A stretch of DNA of 64,000 nucleotides from Schleiferiaceae bacterium (GTDB lineage Bacteria; Bacteroidota; Bacteroidia; Flavobacteriales; Schleiferiaceae): NCBI GenBank assembly GCA_028357285.1, contig JAOMWM010000002.1, forward strand, positions 115,402-179,401. Reading direction: 5' to 3'. This document shows positions 16,425 through 26,282 of this stretch, one piece after another. The notes under the pieces are model-generated. The model had not been told where the DNA came from. It saw only the letters and a program-made list of their open reading frames with translations, and ran no database searches. The position numbers and the translations under genes are program-made. Positions within the stretch are counted from its first letter, which is position 1, and each line of letters starts with the position of its first letter.

Positions 16425-19400
16425 ATGAGAAGACGGCTCCTCTCTACGCTGGCCTTAGCCCTGCTCGTTCCTTTTGCAGGCGCTCAAGCACAATCCATTC
16501 CTACGGGTGTGCTCCCCCTAAACTTTGACGATCCATTAACCGCCAGCCCTTCAACGGGAGTGGGCGGAAGTTGTGTCTACAATGATGTAGTCGTGATTGA
16601 CGGGACACCTTACGATGCCATCATTACCATCGACAACATTACGAATGGATTGATTTCAGATTTCGACGCCACTGCCACCACCAACGGCAACACGGCTGCA
16701 AATTTCAGCCCGTCCATTTTGTGGACCGGCGCGGGAGAAATCTCCTACAGACTCGAATTTATTGAAGACGGAACAGCAGGTTCCCCCGTACCCGTAACGC
16801 TCGGTGGAATTTCACTGACCGCATGGGATTTAGACGGTATCGGTGCTCCCGGAAAGTACATTGAAAGCAGTGGATTCACCAGTTATACCCTAGGTGCTTC
16901 GACCATTCTCGCCTATACCAGTGCCGCCACTAATGCGGGCCGATTCTCAAACAACAACGCCTCCGCCAACACCGTAGGAAATGACGGTACCAGCAGAGCT
17001 TCGCTAGAATATGCCAGTGCGGCATCCATTTCCTTTAGCATTGGATCTTCTGGTGCGGGAAGCTGGACACAGATGCTTTCGCTGAGCAGCCCAACGAATT
17101 GGTTCCCTACTACGGCGGCAACAACTGCGATCCCTACCATCTATACCTTCGGAACAACAGCGCCGTATTTCACGTGTAGCGGATCAGCTAGTGCTGGCCA
17201 AAGCATCGCTATTGAAGGTTACCACCTCAGCGACAGCCTCATCGTAACTGCTCCGGTAGGTTATGCAGTGAGCGCCACCGCAAACAGCACCTACACAAAC
17301 AGCCTTACGATCGGTGCAGATTCTTTAGGTCATCTAGATACTGCAGTATTTATCGCTATGGACGGTAGCGCGCCAGCCACGAACCCGGCACAAATCACGC
17401 TGAGTTCGAGCGGCGCTACAGATGTGCTCATCCCTGTAAGCGGGACAGCAGGCGGGGCCCTAACGGTCAGTAACTTCACAAAAACAGATCCTACAGCCTG
17501 TGCAACAGAAGACGGAACCATCAGCTTTAGTATTGCCAATGTTCCTGACGGCACTTATACAGTGACTTACATGGGCGGTTCCTCCACTGCTGCGGTTGCC
17601 TCAGGAGTGGCGACGCTCTCAAACCTTGCGGAAGGTCCCTACATTGACCTGCAACTTACCGACGCAAACGGCTGTACTTCTGCCGCGGGGAATAGCCTAA
17701 CGCTCAATGAGCCCATAGACTTTACCATTGCTTTTGCCCCTAGTGATCAAAACATCTGTACCAATGCTGCTGCTACTTTTGGGGTGGTCGCGAATGGAAC
17801 AACAACATCCGTTTATTGGTCTGCCTATAACGGCACTGTTTGGAACGGTATCGCAGGAGCAACCAACACAACATACACTACACCCGCTTTAACAGATACG
17901 TCCATGTATCAAGTCACAGTGACTTCAGCAGCTGGATGCCGCTGGACTTCACCTATGGCCACCGTGACGGTGAACTCAGATCCAGTGGCAACATTAACCA
18001 GCACACCTGCGAGTTGTCCCGGAACCACGGATGGCACCATAGACCTTACCGTGGTAACCGCCGCAACACCCATGTCCTTTAGTTGGAGCAATGGTGCGTC
18101 AACAGAAGACCTGACGAATGTTGCCAGTGGAAGTTACACCGTTACTTTACTTGACCCTATTGGTTGTCAAGGAACAGCGACTATTGCTGTAAGTGACAGT
18201 GATGGAGTTGCACCCGTAGTGTTTGCAAAAGACATCACGGTACAGCTCGACTCTATGGGTCTAGCCAACATTACGGCGGCAGATGTGGACAGCGCTTCAA
18301 GCGATAATTGTACCCTTACATTAAGTATCGATAGCGCATCATGGGATTGTACAGGATTAGGCGCGCATACCGTAATGCTCATAGGAACAGACGGAACACA
18401 GAGCGATACTGCCTATGCCACGGTTACCATCATTGATACGGTGGCACCCGTTTTGCAATGTGCTGGAGATACCACCTTATATGTCGCTGCAGACACGAAC
18501 GGAACGGCCTATAGCTGGTCGGCATTAGTAGCTACAGATGTTTGTGGGATTGACACCACTTACGCGACAGATACCAGCGGAAGTTGGTTCGAAATAGGGA
18601 CCCATGAAGTGTGGTCGTATGCCACGGATGCGAACGGAAATAGCGACAGTTGCCTGTTTCTAATCACAGTGCTAGATACATTAGCGCCGGTATTCAGCAG
18701 TTGCCCGTTAGATACCGTTCTTTATGCGAGTACATTGAACTGCGGGGCCAATCTGAATTGGACCACGCCGACCGCTACCGACAATAGCGACAGCATTGCT
18801 TATACGCACAGTGACACCTCTGGAACGTTCTTCCCAGTGGGCATTGATACCGTATTCCATTACGCTTTTGACCCGAGCGGAAACACAGACACCTGTTTCT
18901 TCGTAGTCACCGTACGCGACACCATAGCACCTACATGGGACGGAACGCTAGATACTTTAGCTGTTTTTGCCGGCACCGATACGTGTGGCATCTTCACGGA
19001 CAGCCTTACACTCACACCTCCTACCATCGTAGAAGCTTGTGGACTTGATACGCTGTTCCATAGTGCAGCCGCCTACTACGCATTGGGCGAATACGACATC
19101 TACTGGTACGCCACAGATTTGAGTGGCAATACAGATTCTATCCTACAACGCTTAGTCGTAACAGAAAATATTAAACCAGAACTCTACTGCCCGTCAGACT
19201 CCATCACCATTTATGCGGACAACGACAGTACCTGGACCCAGGTGAGCTGGACGGGAGATAGTATTTTCGACAACTGCGGTGTCGACAGTGCCTATTTCAA
19301 CCTCGCGAGCGGCAGTTATCTGCAGATTGGAATCTTCAAGATCGATTACTTTGGCTACGATCTCAGCGGCAATGGCGATACTTGTAGCTTCTTCCTAAGC

Positions 19401-21119
19401 GTGATTGATACGACGGCGCCTGTAATCAACTTAGCGCAGGGCGACACCACCTTACTGGCAGATTCAGACAGCTGTTTCGCAACCTTTGCATGGACCGCGC
19501 CGACCATTGACGAAAACAGTACTAATTACAACACTTCCTATTACAACAGCGGCACACCATCCGGCAATTTTGCCCTTGGGACTACCGTCATCGCGTACGC
19601 AGTGACCGATGCCGCTGGCCTCACGGATAGTGCCTACTTTACCATTACGGTAGTAGATAGCTCAGGTCCAGCATTACTGGCTCAAAACGCAGTCCTGACG
19701 CTCGATGCGATGGGCTTTGATACCCTCAGCGTCGCCGACGTCGATTCCGGTTCCTACGATTGTAATGGCCTTGACAGTTTATGGCTAAGCCAGTACGTCT
19801 TTACTTGTCAAGACATTGGGTCCAATTCCATGTGGTTCTACGGCCTCGATACCTTAGGCAACCTCGACAGTACCGCCATCACGGTAACCGTAGGTACCGG
19901 ACCTAATGGCGTTATCCAAGCTACTACAGCCACAACAGACGCCCTGTGCTTCGGCGAAGCCAACGGTACCGCTTCCCTCTCCGCAGTGGGCGGAGCAGGT
20001 CCTTATTCGTACACCTGGACTACCCTAGATACCACGGCCGCCATCAGCAATTTGCTTGCAGGAACATATTTCTATGATGTCTCGGACTCTAACGGTTGTG
20101 TTGCCTCCGGCAGCGTGACCATTGATGAACCCGCGTCCATGACCATCTCCACGATCGTCTCCAATTACAACGGATACGGTGTAAGTGTAGAGGGAGCAAC
20201 AGATGGAACCATTGACCTTACCGTTACTGGCGGCGTTCAGCCCATGACCTACGATTGGAACAACGGCTATGCCACCACCGAAGACCTCGCTGGTTTGGCA
20301 GAAGGCACATATTTCGTAGTCGCAACAGACAGCAACGGCTGTAGCATTACCGACACCGTAGTCCTCACGGAACCGGATTATTTCAATGCCACAGCAAAAG
20401 CACTCGCCAACAATATTTGCCCAGATGATACCAACGGTAGTATTTACGCAACCTATTCAGGCGGCGTGACACCTGTAACGTTAAGTTGGAGCAATGGCGC
20501 CACGACTGATACGTTAACTGGGCTTACCTCCGGCTGGTACTTTATCACCGCCGTAGACGCAAATGGCGTTCTTGCTACTGACAGTATTGAAGTCCTTGCC
20601 GAAGACCTCGATTGTGACGGCATCCTCAATATAGACGAAGGCGGCACCCCGGGTGGCGGTGGCGGCCTAGCCGATCAAGACGGCGACGGCATTCCCAACC
20701 AGGAAGATACCGACAGTGATGGCGACGGCATCGGCGATGCGTATGAGTTTGATTCCAACGGCGACGGCATAGGCTTCGACGATTGTGACAACGACGGCCT
20801 CCCCGACTTCCTCGACAGTGACGAATGTACATTAGACGCTGCAACCGTACTCACCCCAGATAACGACGGAAATAATGATTTCTGGACCATTCCGGGCATC
20901 GAAAACTTCCCTGGCTCCCACGTTGTACTCTTCAACCGATTAGGTTTGAAAGTCTACGAAAACGAAAACTACGAGAACGATTTCGACGGTCGCGCCAATG
21001 TCGCTACTTACCTCAACAATGCAGAAGCCATCCTGCCCACAGGAACGTACTTCTATTACATCCGAATGGGTGGTTCCTCCACTAGAGAATACAATGGTTA
21101 CCTCTACATAAACAGATAA
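16425..21119 (+). CDS. Giant T9SS type B (gliding-motility C-terminal domain) surface protein with SprB and HYR repeats
   Basis: This 1564-aa protein has a signal peptide (1-23, ending AQAQS). An N-terminal domain to about residue 340 is followed by SprB-type repeats near 345-430, 514-590, 1162-1235, 1239-1315 and 1318-1392 (pattern G(T/S)Y...V.D.NGC...). A run of HYR-like Ig modules lies near 675-1078 (each opening with D(T)xAPv and closing with ATDxxGN-D-C). An Asp/Gly-rich thrombospondin-type-3 calcium-binding stretch lies near 1394-1468 (DQDGDGIPN), and a type B sorting domain (CHU_C) closes the chain at 1470-1564 (LTPDNDGNNDFW, FNRLGLKVYE, PTGTYFYYIR). It should be secreted by T9SS and bound at the cell surface, in the manner of SprB adhesins in gliding. 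The next gene, 3 bp on, is its SprF-type partner. Confidence 0.93.
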   Translation: MRRRLLSTLALALLVPFAGAQAQSIPTGVLPLNFDDPLTASPSTGVGGSCVYNDVVVIDGTPYDAIITIDNITNGLISDFDATATTNGNTAANFSPSILWTGAGEISYRLEFIEDGTAGSPVPVTLGGISLTAWDLDGIGAPGKYIESSGFTSYTLGASTILAYTSAATNAGRFSNNNASANTVGNDGTSRASLEYASAASISFSIGSSGAGSWTQMLSLSSPTNWFPTTAATTAIPTIYTFGTTAPYFTCSGSASAGQSIAIEGYHLSDSLIVTAPVGYAVSATANSTYTNSLTIGADSLGHLDTAVFIAMDGSAPATNPAQITLSSSGATDVLIPVSGTAGGALTVSNFTKTDPTACATEDGTISFSIANVPDGTYTVTYMGGSSTAAVASGVATLSNLAEGPYIDLQLTDANGCTSAAGNSLTLNEPIDFTIAFAPSDQNICTNAAATFGVVANGTTTSVYWSAYNGTVWNGIAGATNTTYTTPALTDTSMYQVTVTSAAGCRWTSPMATVTVNSDPVATLTSTPASCPGTTDGTIDLTVVTAATPMSFSWSNGASTEDLTNVASGSYTVTLLDPIGCQGTATIAVSDSDGVAPVVFAKDITVQLDSMGLANITAADVDSASSDNCTLTLSIDSASWDCTGLGAHTVMLIGTDGTQSDTAYATVTIIDTVAPVLQCAGDTTLYVAADTNGTAYSWSALVATDVCGIDTTYATDTSGSWFEIGTHEVWSYATDANGNSDSCLFLITVLDTLAPVFSSCPLDTVLYASTLNCGANLNWTTPTATDNSDSIAYTHSDTSGTFFPVGIDTVFHYAFDPSGNTDTCFFVVTVRDTIAPTWDGTLDTLAVFAGTDTCGIFTDSLTLTPPTIVEACGLDTLFHSAAAYYALGEYDIYWYATDLSGNTDSILQRLVVTENIKPELYCPSDSITIYADNDSTWTQVSWTGDSIFDNCGVDSAYFNLASGSYLQIGIFKIDYFGYDLSGNGDTCSFFLSVIDTTAPVINLAQGDTTLLADSDSCFATFAWTAPTIDENSTNYNTSYYNSGTPSGNFALGTTVIAYAVTDAAGLTDSAYFTITVVDSSGPALLAQNAVLTLDAMGFDTLSVADVDSGSYDCNGLDSLWLSQYVFTCQDIGSNSMWFYGLDTLGNLDSTAITVTVGTGPNGVIQATTATTDALCFGEANGTASLSAVGGAGPYSYTWTTLDTTAAISNLLAGTYFYDVSDSNGCVASGSVTIDEPASMTISTIVSNYNGYGVSVEGATDGTIDLTVTGGVQPMTYDWNNGYATTEDLAGLAEGTYFVVATDSNGCSITDTVVLTEPDYFNATAKALANNICPDDTNGSIYATYSGGVTPVTLSWSNGATTDTLTGLTSGWYFITAVDANGVLATDSIEVLAEDLDCDGILNIDEGGTPGGGGGLADQDGDGIPNQEDTDSDGDGIGDAYEFDSNGDGIGFDDCDNDGLPDFLDSDECTLDAATVLTPDNDGNNDFWTIPGIENFPGSHVVLFNRLGLKVYENENYENDFDGRANVATYLNNAEAILPTGTYFYYIRMGGSSTREYNGYLYINR

Positions 21120-21122
21120 GCC

Positions 21123-22055
21123 ATGAATATTATGCAAGAAAAAAACTCCGCAATACGCAACCGCCGCATTTCATTGCTGGCTGTGGCCCTTACTGTTTGC
21201 TTTGGCACTGTAAAAGCGCAACAACACCCTTCGCTTGATAACTACCTATTCACCCCTGTCGCCGTCTCACCCGCACACGCTGGAATGCAAGACCAACACG
21301 TCGTGAGTTTAGTAGATGCACAATGGGTAGGCCTAAAAGGTGCCCCGCGCACCGGAATGATCAGTATGGATTACCGCGATCTTCGCGGATTAGGTCTCAA
21401 CCTAACGTTGATCAATGACCAGATTGGTCCAGCCATTACACAACATGCTGCCCTTAGTGGTGCCTACCACCTTCCTATTAGCGATCAAGCAAAACTCAGT
21501 ACCGGTTTGCGACTCACGGTGGGACGTACTTCTGTAGACCTAATGGACGAAACCTATTACGACCAGGTAGACCCCAACATCTACAACCTGCAAGGTCCAT
21601 TCATGGCCAATATTGATTTGGGAACAACGTTCAATACACCTACCTATTATGCTGGGGTAAGTTTCAAGAATGTCAACCGTGCTGAGATCTACGATAATAA
21701 TTACACTGCCCAAGTGCTCCAGTTCTTTGGAGGCTACCGCATGCCCATCCAAGGCGCCTGGTCGCTTCGCACGAGCTTTTTAGCCAGCGCAATCACCAAC
21801 GCACCCGCGGACCTAAATTTCCACGCTTTCGTGGAGCACAGTCAAAAATGGGGTATGGGATTGCACTACAGCCCAGCAGATGAAGTGGGTGCCCTTCTTC
21901 GCTTAAACCCAAGCAACGATTGGCATGTGTTTTACCAGTACAACTTCCCCCTCACCGACCTCGTGTACCTCACACAGCGCAGCCATGTCATAGGCATCAG
22001 CTTTAATGTGGCCCCAAGAATAGAGTCATTCACCTCGCCAAGATTATTCCTATGA
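21123..22055 (+). CDS. PorP/SprF family T9SS membrane protein
   Basis: This 310-aa protein has a signal peptide (ending VKAQQ) and then the family opening HPSLDNYLFTPVAVSPAHAGM. Alternating beta-strand patterns end in a strand close to the C-terminus, as in outer-membrane barrels. Family members pair one-to-one with type B substrates: SprF is needed for SprB export and surface attachment. It lies 3 bp after such a substrate and its stop overlaps the next start by 4 bp, so all three are translated together. The start may be the second Met (21132). The family call is firm. Confidence 0.93.
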   Translation: MNIMQEKNSAIRNRRISLLAVALTVCFGTVKAQQHPSLDNYLFTPVAVSPAHAGMQDQHVVSLVDAQWVGLKGAPRTGMISMDYRDLRGLGLNLTLINDQIGPAITQHAALSGAYHLPISDQAKLSTGLRLTVGRTSVDLMDETYYDQVDPNIYNLQGPFMANIDLGTTFNTPTYYAGVSFKNVNRAEIYDNNYTAQVLQFFGGYRMPIQGAWSLRTSFLASAITNAPADLNFHAFVEHSQKWGMGLHYSPADEVGALLRLNPSNDWHVFYQYNFPLTDLVYLTQRSHVIGISFNVAPRIESFTSPRLFL

Positions 22056-23356
22056 GAAGCGTAATGAACACCTCCAAACTCCTCGCTTTAGGCGCCCTTT
22101 TAACCTTAAGCACTCTTGCTAAGGGGCAGAGCACCATGATAGCCGCGCTTACACAGCCGGACTCCTTAGTCCATCAAGAATTAGGCGAATCTGGAGCTGA
22201 AGATTATGCCGCACATCCGTACGGAAAAGGACACCTGCTCTTCCTCTCTACGCGCAGCGGCAACGCGATGACTGCAAAAGACCCACAGACGAATGCTCCT
22301 TTTGCACGTCCGTACCTTTTGCGTCTAAAAGATCTTAAAACGCTCCCTTACGCGCTGCCTGATTTCCTCGCGGAACAATCCTATCATATAGGACAGTGTG
22401 CGCTGATGCCTGACAGCTCTGCGCTCATTGCTAGCCATAGTCGCAAAAAACCTTACAAGAATGGACGCGTGGGTATGACCCTTTCTTACATTCCTTTCAA
22501 TGGCGATGCGGCTAAAACATTGCCGTTCGTAGATGAAGATGCAGACTACCAGCACCCTTGGTTCGATGCGAAGGACTACACCCTCTATTTCGCCTCCAAC
22601 ATCGAAGGCGGTAAAGGTGGCTATGATCTCTATAAATCCACCCTCAGCTTTGATGGCGTATGGAGTGCCCCGCAATCTGTGGAGATCGCGAATACAAAAG
22701 AAGATGAAGTCTTCCCAAGCACTTCCGAAGATCTTGACCTCTTCTTCTCTCGTGCCTCAAAAAATTACGGCCTCCAACTCTACCAGCACGGTGCTGGCGA
22801 TTCTACTCCAGTGGCAATGGCATTAAACAATAGAGGCGATGACTTCGGTCTCGTTCTGCTCAACGATAGCACTGCCCTTTTCTCGCAGAGCAAGCGCGCA
22901 GGAAGTCCCACGAATCTTCACATTTACAGTCTACCCATCCCACCTCCACCACCTCCAGTAGACACGGCTGCCCTTGCCGCTCAAGCTTTAGAAGATAGCC
23001 TTACGATGGCAGCACTAAAAGCCGACTCTATTGCAGCCTTCAATCTCGCAAATTCATCTGATCAAGCGACAGCAGGAAAAGGCAAAAAATGGGTCACTGA
23101 CAATACACCAGAACCGGGCACCACCTCCGGATATAGCATTATTGTTGGAGGATTTGTCGACCGCGATCTTGCGGAAGGCTTCCTTGAAAGTATCGTAGGC
23201 TGGGCGCCAGAAGCTTTCCTCTCACGATACAATGACAAATATTATGTTGTCCATAGCGTTCATAACTATCGTGAAGACGCAAGTGCAGCGAAGGCCTCTG
23301 TGAATAACAGGGATTACCGTGCCTGGGTGTTGAGTAAGGGGTTGCAGAGTTTATAA
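22052..23356 (+). CDS. PD40 beta-propeller protein with C-terminal SPOR-like domain
   Basis: This 434-aa protein has a signal peptide (about 1-27, ending AKGQS). Residues about 50-290 carry PD40/WD40-like propeller motifs (HPWFDAKDYTLYFASNIEGGKGGYDLY, split here by the family pattern of blade edges). A Pro-run (PPPPPP near 296) and an Ala-rich helix follow, and the last 75 residues resemble a SPOR domain (GYSIIVGGFVDRDLAEGF, YYVVHSVHNYREDA). SPOR domains bind peptidoglycan stripped of stem peptides, so this is likely to be a periplasmic link between the cell wall and the SprF-type barrel. PorE/SprE-like roles are known for other propeller proteins in T9SS. Third gene of the unit, overlapping SprF by 4 bp. 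Confidence 0.8.
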   Translation: MRSVMNTSKLLALGALLTLSTLAKGQSTMIAALTQPDSLVHQELGESGAEDYAAHPYGKGHLLFLSTRSGNAMTAKDPQTNAPFARPYLLRLKDLKTLPYALPDFLAEQSYHIGQCALMPDSSALIASHSRKKPYKNGRVGMTLSYIPFNGDAAKTLPFVDEDADYQHPWFDAKDYTLYFASNIEGGKGGYDLYKSTLSFDGVWSAPQSVEIANTKEDEVFPSTSEDLDLFFSRASKNYGLQLYQHGAGDSTPVAMALNNRGDDFGLVLLNDSTALFSQSKRAGSPTNLHIYSLPIPPPPPPVDTAALAAQALEDSLTMAALKADSIAAFNLANSSDQATAGKGKKWVTDNTPEPGTTSGYSIIVGGFVDRDLAEGFLESIVGWAPEAFLSRYNDKYYVVHSVHNYREDASAAKASVNNRDYRAWVLSKGLQSL

Positions 23357-23381
23357 TCTTTTCATAGATACATAAGAAAGC

Positions 23382-23406
23382 AAAGCCGGGCGAAGTGCCC
23401 GGCTTT
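23382..23406 (+). terminator. Intrinsic terminator of the surface-protein operon
   Basis: A perfect 10-bp stem (23382-23391 with 23397-23406, loop GAAGT) followed by a T-run lies 25 bp after the PD40-SPOR stop codon. It separates this operon from the convergent helicase gene. Confidence 0.9.
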
Positions 23407-23461
23407 TTTATGCTTAAGTATGAAAGAATACCAGATGTTAATTTCAAAATAATTGTTGGCC

Positions 23462-26203
23462 TCAAAAATAATTAGGCGCACCACAGTTCGGACAATAGTT
23501 CACATCTTGCTCACAGAGCGTGTGGCATTCAGTACACTGGTAGACCTGCTCATTCTTGAGCAATGCAACTTTCTTCGATTTCGATATGTATTTCGAAGGG
23601 ATTTCTGTCAAAAAAGCGCTGGGGCTTCCTTTAATAGATAATAGAAACAGTTCGTCTTTGGCCCGAGTAATGGCTACATAGAACAACCTGCGCTCCTCTT
23701 CCATCAAGGCCTTTAAATCTGTAGTTTTGATGAGTTGGTAAATGCGGTCTGTGGACCACACTTCCGGGAATCCTCCTGGCATGTCATGGAGGCCAAGGAT
23801 AAATACCGCTCGGGCCTCTAGACCTTTGGCGCCGTGAATGGTACTGTGCTGCACCTCTAAACCCATTTCCTTGAAGTACTCATAATAGAGTGCATAATCT
23901 GCCGAGCGGCGGTGGAGAATGAGGATATCTTCTTTTTGGTAGTCCTGTTCGTATAATTGGCGAACCGCATCGGCGACGTATTCCACATTCGCGACCTCAT
24001 CATTACCGGCGTAGAGGTGGATCTTGGTTTGGCCTTCCTTGTGGGCGAGCACTGTTTTGTCCACCTTATGCTCGTTGTATGAGATGACGTGGTTCCCTGC
24101 CTCCACGATGGTAGGCATACTTCGGTAGTTCTTGGTTAATTTAACAACCTCAGCACCCTTGAAGTGGTTCTTAAAGTTGACGGTGTAGTCCACATTTGAA
24201 CCGCGGAAGCCATAAATGCTTTGCCAATCGTCCCCCACACAGAAAAGTTGGGTCTCGTCTTTCAAGATCTTTTGAATCAGGCGCACTTGAAGGTTGTTGA
24301 CATCCTGAAACTCGTCGATGAGGATATATTTGTATTGCGCACTCACTACTTCTAGGGCCTTAGCATCGCTCTCCAACAAAGCCATACTTTGTAAGATCAT
24401 CTCGTTAAAGTCGAGGTAGCTTTTATTGGTACAATATTCATGGTAGCGCTTAAGCAGCGGCTTGACTAGAATGTAAAACTCGCGCACGCGCTCGTGCTGG
24501 TCCGTGGAGGCCTTGGCAAAAAGCGCCTCAAAGTCTAAACCCTCCACGCGGACCATATCCCATACCTGAAGGGCGTTAGATAGAAAGCGCTTCATCTCTT
24601 TTTGGTAGCGCGCGAACTCCTCCTCGTAACTAAGGTGGGCATCTGCCTTCCATTCAAAGGAACTGTCTAATCTTTTCTTGAGCAGCCCTTCGAGCACGGC
24701 ATTGAACTCAGCGATGTTCTCCATCTGACTCTCATAGGTGGTCACACATTTTCGGCCAGCATGCTCGAACTCCTTCATCTTGGTCTTGGTCCCTTTGCTG
24801 AGCTTACTGACGTGCTCCAAGAATAGGTTGGCTTCGGGAATGTAGAAGTCCGGATAGAACCTAAACTGGTCGAGATTCACTTTTGGCTCGTACTCAAAGG
24901 CAATATCATGCCTGTAGAGCCAATCCGCAATGTACCGCTCAGATTTCGATCGTACCTGCGTACCGTTCAAGGTGATGTAGTTCTTGCCCGATTTGAAGGC
25001 CTGCCCCGCGCCTTTGTCTGTAGATTTATGGTGAAAAACATAATAATCTAAAATAAAACGCTTGAGCTTAAGCAAGTATTCTGGCTCCGAACACAACTGA
25101 ATGACTAGTCTATTGACAATGTCCATGGGCTGCTCTTCCGCTCCATGCTTGAAGCCAGATTCTTGGAACTTATCCGTCGACAGTACTTTAAACTGGTTGT
25201 CGTATTGCTTGGCGCCTTGGTGGCGCAAGAGCTGGTAACAGAACCCATGAAAGGTGGTCAACTTCAGCGTACTGAGCCACGGAATTTTGCGTTTGAACTC
25301 TGTACGCATGGCGTGCAGTTTCGCCTTCGTAGCGCTCTTATCCTCCAGTGCTTTGGCAAATTCTCCAGTGCTGTCCTCCATGAGGATGAGGCGGTCCAGC
25401 ATCTCTGATGCTGCATTTTTGGTATAGGTGATGGCTAAAATCTCATTAGCGCGTACCCCTTGCTCCTCAATGAGGTACTGAATTTTTTGAATGAGTGTTC
25501 TCGTTTTTCCTGACCCCGCTCCCGCCAGTACCAGCAGGCGTTTCCCTTGATGAAGCACGGCCGAAGATTGCTCGTCGTTCAACCCACCCACGCGTTGTTC
25601 CGCGCCCGAGGCTTTAGCCTCCTCCGGCGCGCTAGGTACAGCCAAATCCGCCAACTTCGTAGGTCTGAAAATCTTGAAGTTTGGGCTATAGTCCCCATAA
25701 TGTCCTTTACAGATAATTTTATCGCCAGCGCCCAAGATGCTGCTTTCAGATCGGCGCAAAAGTTTCGCTAAATAATCGGCATCATTGGTCTTATCGAGAA
25801 GCTCCGTCAAAAAATTTACCTCCTTTTCTTCCCATGGTTCAAAAGCACGAGGGTAGATTTTACGCGATTCTTTCTGATTCTCCGGCAACTCGACTTTAAC
25901 AATCGGCCAGCTCTCAACCTCAGCCTCATAAGCCACAGCCTCAGCCTCACTAATCTCATTGAATGTAGGCTCCATAAAGTACTCTTTAGGCTGGTACACC
26001 AAAGCATCCAACCACGCTTTGCGGTGGGTTTTCAACACGTCCGCCACATGGGCCTCAAAAGCCTCTGCAAATGACTTATCAAGACCCAATCCCTTCAGTA
26101 AAACCCCACTTATACTCTTCTCAGAAATGGATTTCGCGGTTTTCACACAGGTTTCAAATGCAAGCTGAACGGCCTCAACGGGCGGAAGGGTGAAATTACT
26201 CAT
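23462..26203 (-). CDS. UvrD/Rep-type (helicase IV-like) DNA helicase with inserted nuclease-like domain and zinc ribbon
   Basis: This 913-aa protein has superfamily-1A helicase motifs: Walker A AGAGSGKT near 225, Walker B IDEFQD near 626, GDDWQSIYGFRG, TKNYRSMP, the STIHGAKGLEA motif V and VAITRAKDEL motif VI. Between the halves, residues about 410-500 look like a restriction-endonuclease-fold insert (SERYIADWLYRHDI, FYPDFYIPE, LFLEHV), as in E. coli HelD-type helicases. The last 28 residues form a zinc ribbon (CTECHTLC, CPNCG). The first 200 residues are unassigned. It would unwind DNA 3'-5' in repair or fork restart; a defence role is possible but nothing here shows it. It is a single-gene transcript. 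Confidence 0.9.
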   Translation of the reverse strand: MSNFTLPPVEAVQLAFETCVKTAKSISEKSISGVLLKGLGLDKSFAEAFEAHVADVLKTHRKAWLDALVYQPKEYFMEPTFNEISEAEAVAYEAEVESWPIVKVELPENQKESRKIYPRAFEPWEEKEVNFLTELLDKTNDADYLAKLLRRSESSILGAGDKIICKGHYGDYSPNFKIFRPTKLADLAVPSAPEEAKASGAEQRVGGLNDEQSSAVLHQGKRLLVLAGAGSGKTRTLIQKIQYLIEEQGVRANEILAITYTKNAASEMLDRLILMEDSTGEFAKALEDKSATKAKLHAMRTEFKRKIPWLSTLKLTTFHGFCYQLLRHQGAKQYDNQFKVLSTDKFQESGFKHGAEEQPMDIVNRLVIQLCSEPEYLLKLKRFILDYYVFHHKSTDKGAGQAFKSGKNYITLNGTQVRSKSERYIADWLYRHDIAFEYEPKVNLDQFRFYPDFYIPEANLFLEHVSKLSKGTKTKMKEFEHAGRKCVTTYESQMENIAEFNAVLEGLLKKRLDSSFEWKADAHLSYEEEFARYQKEMKRFLSNALQVWDMVRVEGLDFEALFAKASTDQHERVREFYILVKPLLKRYHEYCTNKSYLDFNEMILQSMALLESDAKALEVVSAQYKYILIDEFQDVNNLQVRLIQKILKDETQLFCVGDDWQSIYGFRGSNVDYTVNFKNHFKGAEVVKLTKNYRSMPTIVEAGNHVISYNEHKVDKTVLAHKEGQTKIHLYAGNDEVANVEYVADAVRQLYEQDYQKEDILILHRRSADYALYYEYFKEMGLEVQHSTIHGAKGLEARAVFILGLHDMPGGFPEVWSTDRIYQLIKTTDLKALMEEERRLFYVAITRAKDELFLLSIKGSPSAFLTEIPSKYISKSKKVALLKNEQVYQCTECHTLCEQDVNYCPNCGAPNYF

Positions 26204-26282
26204 AGATCCTATTGGTTGTGCCTTTCAAGATACCAAGGCCACAAGAGAAATTATAGGAAAGCCAAGGATAAGTTTATCAACA

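Noticed and set aside
26190..26282. Upstream start for the lipoprotein gene at 26283
   Set aside because: It would overlap the divergent helicase start and put 31 residues before the signal sequence.
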